From Azospirillum lipoferum (lineage in GTDB: Bacteria; Pseudomonadota; Alphaproteobacteria; Azospirillales; Azospirillaceae), in contig NZ_JALJXJ010000003.1 of assembly GCF_024170005.1 (NCBI RefSeq), forward strand, positions 310,001-374,000: 64,000 nt of DNA. Reading direction: 5' to 3'. Shown here in pieces: positions 59,561 through 64,000 of the stretch; the stretch's first letter is position 1, and each line of letters starts with the position of its first letter. Under the pieces are notes generated by a model, which saw nothing but the letters and a program-made list of their open reading frames with translations, made no database searches and was not told the origin of the DNA. Both the position numbers and the translations under genes were made by a program.

Positions 59561-60145
59561 ATGACCAGGAACCGCACCCGCTCCAGTTACGACGCCTATG
59601 CCGCCCCGCGTGCGGCCACCCGTGTGTGCGACCATCCCGATTGCGTCGCCGCCGGTGAATACCGTGCGCCGAAAAGCCGCAGCAGCCTCAACGAATACTG
59701 GTGGTTCTGCCTGGACCATGTGCGGGAGTACAACCGGGCCTGGGATTACTACGCCGGCATGTCCACCGACCAGATCGAGGCGGAGGTGCGGAGCGACACC
59801 ACTTGGCAGCGGCCGAGCTGGCCGCTCGGCAAATGGGCGACGCAGGAGCGCTTCATCCGCGACCGCGTCGTCAACGGCTTCAGTTTTGAATTCGGCCAGG
59901 ACACCGGCAAGACGAAGGACGAGGAAAAGGCGCACCGGCGCCACCATGCCCGCACCGACGAGGAAAAAGCGCTGGCGGTCCTCGAACTGACGCCACCTGT
60001 GGACTTCACACGGATCAAGGCACGCTATCGGGAGCTTGCGAAAAAGCATCATCCCGATGCCAACGGCGGCGACAAGGCTGCGGAAGAACGCCTGAAAGAA
60101 ATCAATCAGGCCTACAATACGCTGAAAGCCTGTTATGCTGCCTGA
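59561..60145 (+). CDS. J-domain protein with N-terminal zinc-binding-like module
   Basis: 194 aa. The C-terminal J domain has [24 protein letters not shown] with the HPD signature and [15 protein letters not shown]. The N-terminal part carries CDHPDC and later [10 protein letters not shown], spaced for a Cys/His zinc site, plus a WDYYAGM linker. J-domain proteins activate DnaK, and this alphaproteobacterial architecture normally sits upstream of cobS. It may be linked to the chelatase complex or to Fe-S assembly; this is inference from position. ATG 59561 begins the conserved [13 protein letters not shown]. Confidence 0.87.
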   Translation: MTRNRTRSSYDAYAAPRAATRVCDHPDCVAAGEYRAPKSRSSLNEYWWFCLDHVREYNRAWDYYAGMSTDQIEAEVRSDTTWQRPSWPLGKWATQERFIRDRVVNGFSFEFGQDTGKTKDEEKAHRRHHARTDEEKALAVLELTPPVDFTRIKARYRELAKKHHPDANGGDKAAEERLKEINQAYNTLKACYAA

Positions 60146-60219
60146 AACCCCGATGGCGGGCCGGGTCAATCCCGCGGCCGCCGGACAACCGACACTCGCT
60201 GGAACGTAAGAAACCACCC

Positions 60220-61224
60220 ATGGCTTCCCAAGGAGCGACCCAGGCCAGCTCGGCCCTGTTCGACCACAAGCCCGACACGACGGTCTCGGTGCGTGAGGTC
60301 TTCGGCATCGACAGCGACATGCAGGTGCCGGCCTTCAGCCAGCGCACGGAGCATGTGCCCGACCTCGACAGCGCCTACCGCTTCGACCGGGACACAACTC
60401 TGGCCATCCTCGCCGGCTTCGCCTACAACCGCCGCGTCATGGTCCAGGGCTATCACGGCACCGGCAAGTCGACCCACATCGAGCAGGTGGCGGCCCGGCT
60501 GAACTGGCCCTGCATCCGCGTCAACCTGGACAGCCACATCAGCCGCATCGACCTGATGGGCAAGGATGCCATCGTTCTGCGCGACGGCGTGCAGGTCACC
60601 GAATACCGCGAGGGCATCCTGCCCTGGGCCCTGCAGCATGCCTGCGCCCTGGTGTTCGACGAATATGACGCCGGCCGCCCCGACGTGATGTTCGTGATCC
60701 AGCGCGTGCTGGAGGTGGAAGGCAAGCTGACGCTGCTCGACCAGAACCGCGTCATCCGCCCGCACCCGGCCTTCCGCCTGTTCGCCACGGCGAACACCGT
60801 CGGGCTGGGCGACACCACCGGCCTCTATCACGGCACCCAGCAGATCAACCAGGGCCAGATGGACCGCTGGAACATCGTGGCGACCCTGAACTACCTGCCG
60901 GTCGACGCCGAGGTGAAGATCGTCCAGGCCAAGGTCGCGTCCTATGACGACGCCAGGGGCCGCGACACGGTGGCGTCGATGGTGCGTCTGGCCGACCTGA
61001 CCCGCGCCGGCTTCATCAACGGCGACATCTCCACCGTGATGAGCCCGCGCACGGTCATCACCTGGGCCGAGAACGCGCAGATCTTCAACGACGTCGCCTT
61101 CGCCTTCCGCATCACCTTCCTCAACAAGTGCGACGAGGTGGAGCGGCCGACGGTGGCCGAATACTACCAGCGCTGCTTCGGCGTGGAACTGCCGGAGACG
61201 GGGGTCCAGGCGACCCTCGTGTGA
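60220..61224 (+). CDS. cobS: Cobaltochelatase AAA+ subunit CobS
   Basis: 334 aa. Walker A is GYHGTGKST (77-85), Walker B is [14 protein letters not shown], with sensor and arginine-finger regions in [30 protein letters not shown]. It forms with CobN and CobT the aerobic ATP-dependent chelatase that inserts cobalt into hydrogenobyrinic acid a,c-diamide. cobT follows 198 bases later; cobN is not in this window. The [23 protein letters not shown] entry is characteristic of alphaproteobacterial CobS. Confidence 0.96.
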   Translation: MASQGATQASSALFDHKPDTTVSVREVFGIDSDMQVPAFSQRTEHVPDLDSAYRFDRDTTLAILAGFAYNRRVMVQGYHGTGKSTHIEQVAARLNWPCIRVNLDSHISRIDLMGKDAIVLRDGVQVTEYREGILPWALQHACALVFDEYDAGRPDVMFVIQRVLEVEGKLTLLDQNRVIRPHPAFRLFATANTVGLGDTTGLYHGTQQINQGQMDRWNIVATLNYLPVDAEVKIVQAKVASYDDARGRDTVASMVRLADLTRAGFINGDISTVMSPRTVITWAENAQIFNDVAFAFRITFLNKCDEVERPTVAEYYQRCFGVELPETGVQATLV

Positions 61225-61422
61225 GATCCCGTGCTGCGCCCTGTTCTTCGGTGGAGCCGGGGCGCAGCACACAAGGATTCACACGGATCGGGACGGACGG
61301 CATTCCGGGCAAGAGCTTGTATCAGCGGTTCACGTCCCGGCATGTCCGTGAGCGCCATGCCCTGTTCCGTGTCAATCTTGCCCACTGCGCCGTAACTCTC
61401 CCAAGAACGAAGACGCTCCGCG

Positions 61423-63294
61423 ATGACCACCCAGAACGACACCCCCGTCGAAGCCTTCAAGCGGTCCACCACCGCCACGGTGCGCGCCATGTCCCGGCGG
61501 GCGGAGGTGCAGGTCGGCTTTTCGTCCGATCCGCCGGGGCTGTCGGGCCAGCGGGTGCGGGTGCCACTGCCGGCGCGGGACCTCAACCCCGTCGAGGTCG
61601 CCAAGCTGCGCGGGGCGGCCGATGCCGTGGCGCTGCGGCTGCGCTACCACGACGCCTCGGTTCATGCCCACCGCATGCCGCTGGGCGATGCCGCGCGCCA
61701 GGCTTATGACGCGATGGAACAGGCGCGCTGCGAGGCGCTGGGCAGCCGCGACATGGCCGGCGTCGCCCATAACCTGGAAGCGGCGCTTGAGGATCGCTAC
61801 AGCCGCCAGGGCTTCGACCGCTTTGAGGACCGCGGGCAGGTGCCCTTGTCGGAAGCGCTACGGATGATGGCGCGCGAGGCAATGACCGGTGCGCCGCCGC
61901 CGCCCGCCGCCGCCCACGCCGTCGACCTCTGGCGCCCCTGGATCGAGGAGCGGCTGGGCAAGGACCTGAAGGGGCTGGCCAATTACGCCGGTGACCAGGA
62001 AGCCTACGCCAAGGCCGTCCGCCGCCTGCTGGCCGACCTCGACATGGAAGTCGGACAGGAAGCCGACCAGGAGGAGGAGGAGGACCAGCAGACCCAGTCC
62101 TCCGAGGACGAGGAGTCGCCCCAGCACGGCCAGACCCGCGGCCAGGACGAGGACCAGTCCGACTCCGAATCGATGGCCTCGTCGGAGATGCAGGATTCGT
62201 CGGAGGCCGGCGAGAGCGCCGAGGAGGGCGCCGGCGAGGAAGGCGACATGGAGATGGGTGAGGGCGAGGGGGCGGAGGAGCCCGCCGGCCCCGGCCAGCC
62301 CTGGCGCAACGACCTCAACCGTCGCAACGAGCCCGATCCCAACGCCTACAAGGCCTTCACCACCCAGTATGACGAGGTGGTCGATGCCGCCGACCTCTGC
62401 GACCCGGCCGAGCTGGAACGGCTGCGCCACCTGCTGGACCAGCAGCTCCTGCACCTGCAGGGCGTGATCTCCAAGCTGGCGAACCGGCTGCAGCGCCGGC
62501 TGATGGCCAAACAGCAGCGCTCCTGGAACTTCGACCTGGAGGAGGGCATCCTGGACGCCGCCCGGCTGGCCCGCGTCGTCGCCAACCCGGTCCTGCCGCT
62601 CTCCTTCAAGGCGGAGAAGGAGATGGATTTCCGCGACACGGTGGTGTCGCTGCTGATCGACAATTCCGGCTCGATGCGCGGGCGGCCGATCTCCATCGCC
62701 GCGATGAGCGCCGACATCCTCGCCCGCACGCTGGAGCGCTGTGCGGTGAAGGTTGAGGTGCTGGGCTTCACCACCCGCGCCTGGAAGGGCGGACAGGCGC
62801 GCGAGGCCTGGGTTGCCGGCGGCAAGCCGCCCCATCCCGGCCGGCTGAACGACCTGCGCCACATCGTCTACAAGGCGGCGGACATGCCGTGGCGCCGCGC
62901 CCGCAAGAATCTGGGCCTGATGCTGCGCGAAGGCATCCTGAAGGAGAACATCGACGGCGAGGCACTGCAATGGGCGCATAACCGGCTGCTCGGCCGACCG
63001 GAACAGCGCCGCATCCTGATGGTGATCTCCGACGGCGCGCCGGTGGACGATTCGACCCTGTCGGTGAATGCCGGCAACTATCTGGAGCGCCATCTGCGCC
63101 AGACCATCGAGCAGATCGAGACCCGCTCGCCCGTCGAGCTGGTGGCGATCGGCATCGGCCACGACGTGACCCGCTATTACCGCCGCGCCGTGACCATCGT
63201 CGATGCGGAGCAGCTGGGCGGCACGATGATGAACAAGCTGGCCGAACTGTTCGACGAGGACGACCGCCGCGGCGGCCGTCGCGGCTGGCGTTGA
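61423..63294 (+). CDS. cobT: Cobaltochelatase subunit CobT
   Basis: 623 aa. An N-terminal helical part is followed by a long acidic Glu/Asp/Gln/Ser-rich region (about residues 205-290; many E and D runs), the usual CobT feature, and a C-terminal vWA domain with the MIDAS-type DNSGSM ([16 protein letters not shown]) and later [12 protein letters not shown]. It binds CobS in a hexameric ring that drives cobalt insertion. It matches the normal length of about 600-640 residues. Confidence 0.95.
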   Translation: MTTQNDTPVEAFKRSTTATVRAMSRRAEVQVGFSSDPPGLSGQRVRVPLPARDLNPVEVAKLRGAADAVALRLRYHDASVHAHRMPLGDAARQAYDAMEQARCEALGSRDMAGVAHNLEAALEDRYSRQGFDRFEDRGQVPLSEALRMMAREAMTGAPPPPAAAHAVDLWRPWIEERLGKDLKGLANYAGDQEAYAKAVRRLLADLDMEVGQEADQEEEEDQQTQSSEDEESPQHGQTRGQDEDQSDSESMASSEMQDSSEAGESAEEGAGEEGDMEMGEGEGAEEPAGPGQPWRNDLNRRNEPDPNAYKAFTTQYDEVVDAADLCDPAELERLRHLLDQQLLHLQGVISKLANRLQRRLMAKQQRSWNFDLEEGILDAARLARVVANPVLPLSFKAEKEMDFRDTVVSLLIDNSGSMRGRPISIAAMSADILARTLERCAVKVEVLGFTTRAWKGGQAREAWVAGGKPPHPGRLNDLRHIVYKAADMPWRRARKNLGLMLREGILKENIDGEALQWAHNRLLGRPEQRRILMVISDGAPVDDSTLSVNAGNYLERHLRQTIEQIETRSPVELVAIGIGHDVTRYYRRAVTIVDAEQLGGTMMNKLAELFDEDDRRGGRRGWR

Positions 63295-63357
63295 GGTAAG
63301 GAACCGGCAGGGACGTCTTCAGCTTTCCAATGACTTAGATGGAAACACCAGCCCACT

Positions 63358-64000
63358 TCAGGGCGTATCCTTACCTGCGAACGCTGGTTTGGCAGTCTCA
63401 CCCGCCACCGGCGGGGGTGCGGCGGGCGGCGCTGCCGGCGCCGCTTTCTCCCCCGCCTTCGCGGCGTCCTTCCTCTCCTCCTCCAGCACCAGGCGCCAGA
63501 GTTCGGTCATCCCGGTTCTGCCACGCAGCGACCGGCCGCCCTGGCGGACCAGCGGGACGGCGTCCTTGCCCTTGGCGGCGGTGACGCCACTGGTCAGCAC
63601 GATCACCTCGGACTCGCCCTGGAGAGCCGCCGACAGTTCCTCGATGCGGGCGGCGACGTTCACGGTGTCGCCGACGATGGTGTAGTTGATCCGGCTGTCG
63701 GAGCCGATGTTGCCCACCACCACCGGACCGCTGTGCAGGCCGACACGGACATGGATCGGCGCCCGGCCCTCGGCGATGCGGCGGCGGTTGTCGGCGCGGA
63801 TGGCGTGGTGGATCGCCAGCGCGGCACGTAGCGCGCGGACGGCATGGTCCTCCTGCGCCTCCGGCGCGCCCCAGAAGGCCATCAGCGAATCGCCGATGAA
63901 CTTGTCCACCGTGCCGCCCTCCGCCTCGATGCAGGCGGCGAGCAGGGTGAAATGCTCGTTCAGCAGGGCGGCGGTGTCGGCGGCGGCCATATGCTCGGCC
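63358..64000 (-). CDS. Class III adenylate/guanylate cyclase, C-terminal part (truncated by window)
   Basis: At least 214 aa are inside the window; the reading frame continues past the edge, so the start is unknown. The cyclase domain shows EAEGGTVDKFIGDSLMAFWGA with the second metal-binding Asp, HVRVGLHSGPVVVGNIGSDSRINYTIVGDTVNVAARIE with the purine and transition-state residues (N and R). The C-terminal tail is Ala/Pro-rich. The upstream part would hold the first metal Asp and any sensor domain. The product is probably cAMP; some alphaproteobacterial relatives serve signalling in stress or motility. Confidence 0.9.
   Translation of the reverse strand, partial: AEHMAAADTAALLNEHFTLLAACIEAEGGTVDKFIGDSLMAFWGAPEAQEDHAVRALRAALAIHHAIRADNRRRIAEGRAPIHVRVGLHSGPVVVGNIGSDSRINYTIVGDTVNVAARIEELSAALQGESEVIVLTSGVTAAKGKDAVPLVRQGGRSLRGRTGMTELWRLVLEEERKDAAKAGEKAAPAAPPAAPPPVAGETAKPAFAGKDTP

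Overview
The window is high-GC, densely coded alphaproteobacterial DNA. Gene content (sdhCDAB, xerD/aroK/aroB, a BolA/DnaJ-like/cobS/cobT block, DUF4170, DUF1178, DUF3369 and IalB families, many c-di-GMP proteins, scattered flagellar genes) fits Rhodospirillales and most resembles Azospirillum. This is inferred from family recognition and neighbourhood; no rRNA, tRNA or database match is available. The housekeeping load (TCA cycle, shikimate, cobalamin, 23S rRNA methylation, Xer recombinase) suggests a main chromosome or chromid.

Layout: 1-5.9 kb has an FMN reductase, an aspartate aminotransferase, a haem/peroxide group (cytochrome c', di-haem peroxidase, b561 cytochrome), DUF4170 and a phosphoesterase. 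5.9-8.2 kb is a GGDEF/EAL protein. 8.5-12.0 kb (minus strand) is a small podovirus-like remnant (scaffold-like, Bbp19-like, head-tail connector and two unknowns), divergent from an S24-type repressor. 13.1-17.9 kb has ilvE and the sdhCDAB operon. 18-27 kb has rlmN, an IalB-like protein, an HD-domain response regulator, a GST, an M20 amidohydrolase, a PrcB-like lipoprotein and a second GGDEF/EAL protein.

27.5-29.7 kb is the most unusual part: after a universal stress protein gene lies a plasmid-type RepA initiator gene with iteron-like repeats upstream, an inverted pair of the same motif downstream, and a 40-bp direct repeat bracketing the whole unit. It looks like a plasmid replication module inside core-type DNA.

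30-43.8 kb has a TauE/SafE-like protein, an NDUFAF5-like methyltransferase, an orphan fliQ with comF, grxC with a nitrilase-family gene, a CNB/CBS/DUF294 protein with a degenerate exonuclease-like partner, the DUF485-actP acetate uptake operon with a possible FNR-type box, DUF1178, two methyltransferases, an unusual asparaginase and an M17 aminopeptidase. 44-54 kb has an orphan fliG, an AraC/DUF2000 pair, a CNB-linked histidine kinase, an LMW phosphatase, a sirtuin and UDG pair, a zincin, phhB, a PHA-system protein, xerD, a large envelope protein and a 46-aa membrane protein. 54.4-63.3 kb has aroK-aroB, an MxaD-like protein, CBS, DUF2889 and RHH proteins, BolA, a J-domain protein and cobS/cobT. 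The window ends inside a class III cyclase gene.

A 59-bp palindromic element occurs twice, each time starting at the stop codon of an unrelated gene. No CRISPR array, IS element, tRNA or rRNA was recognised.
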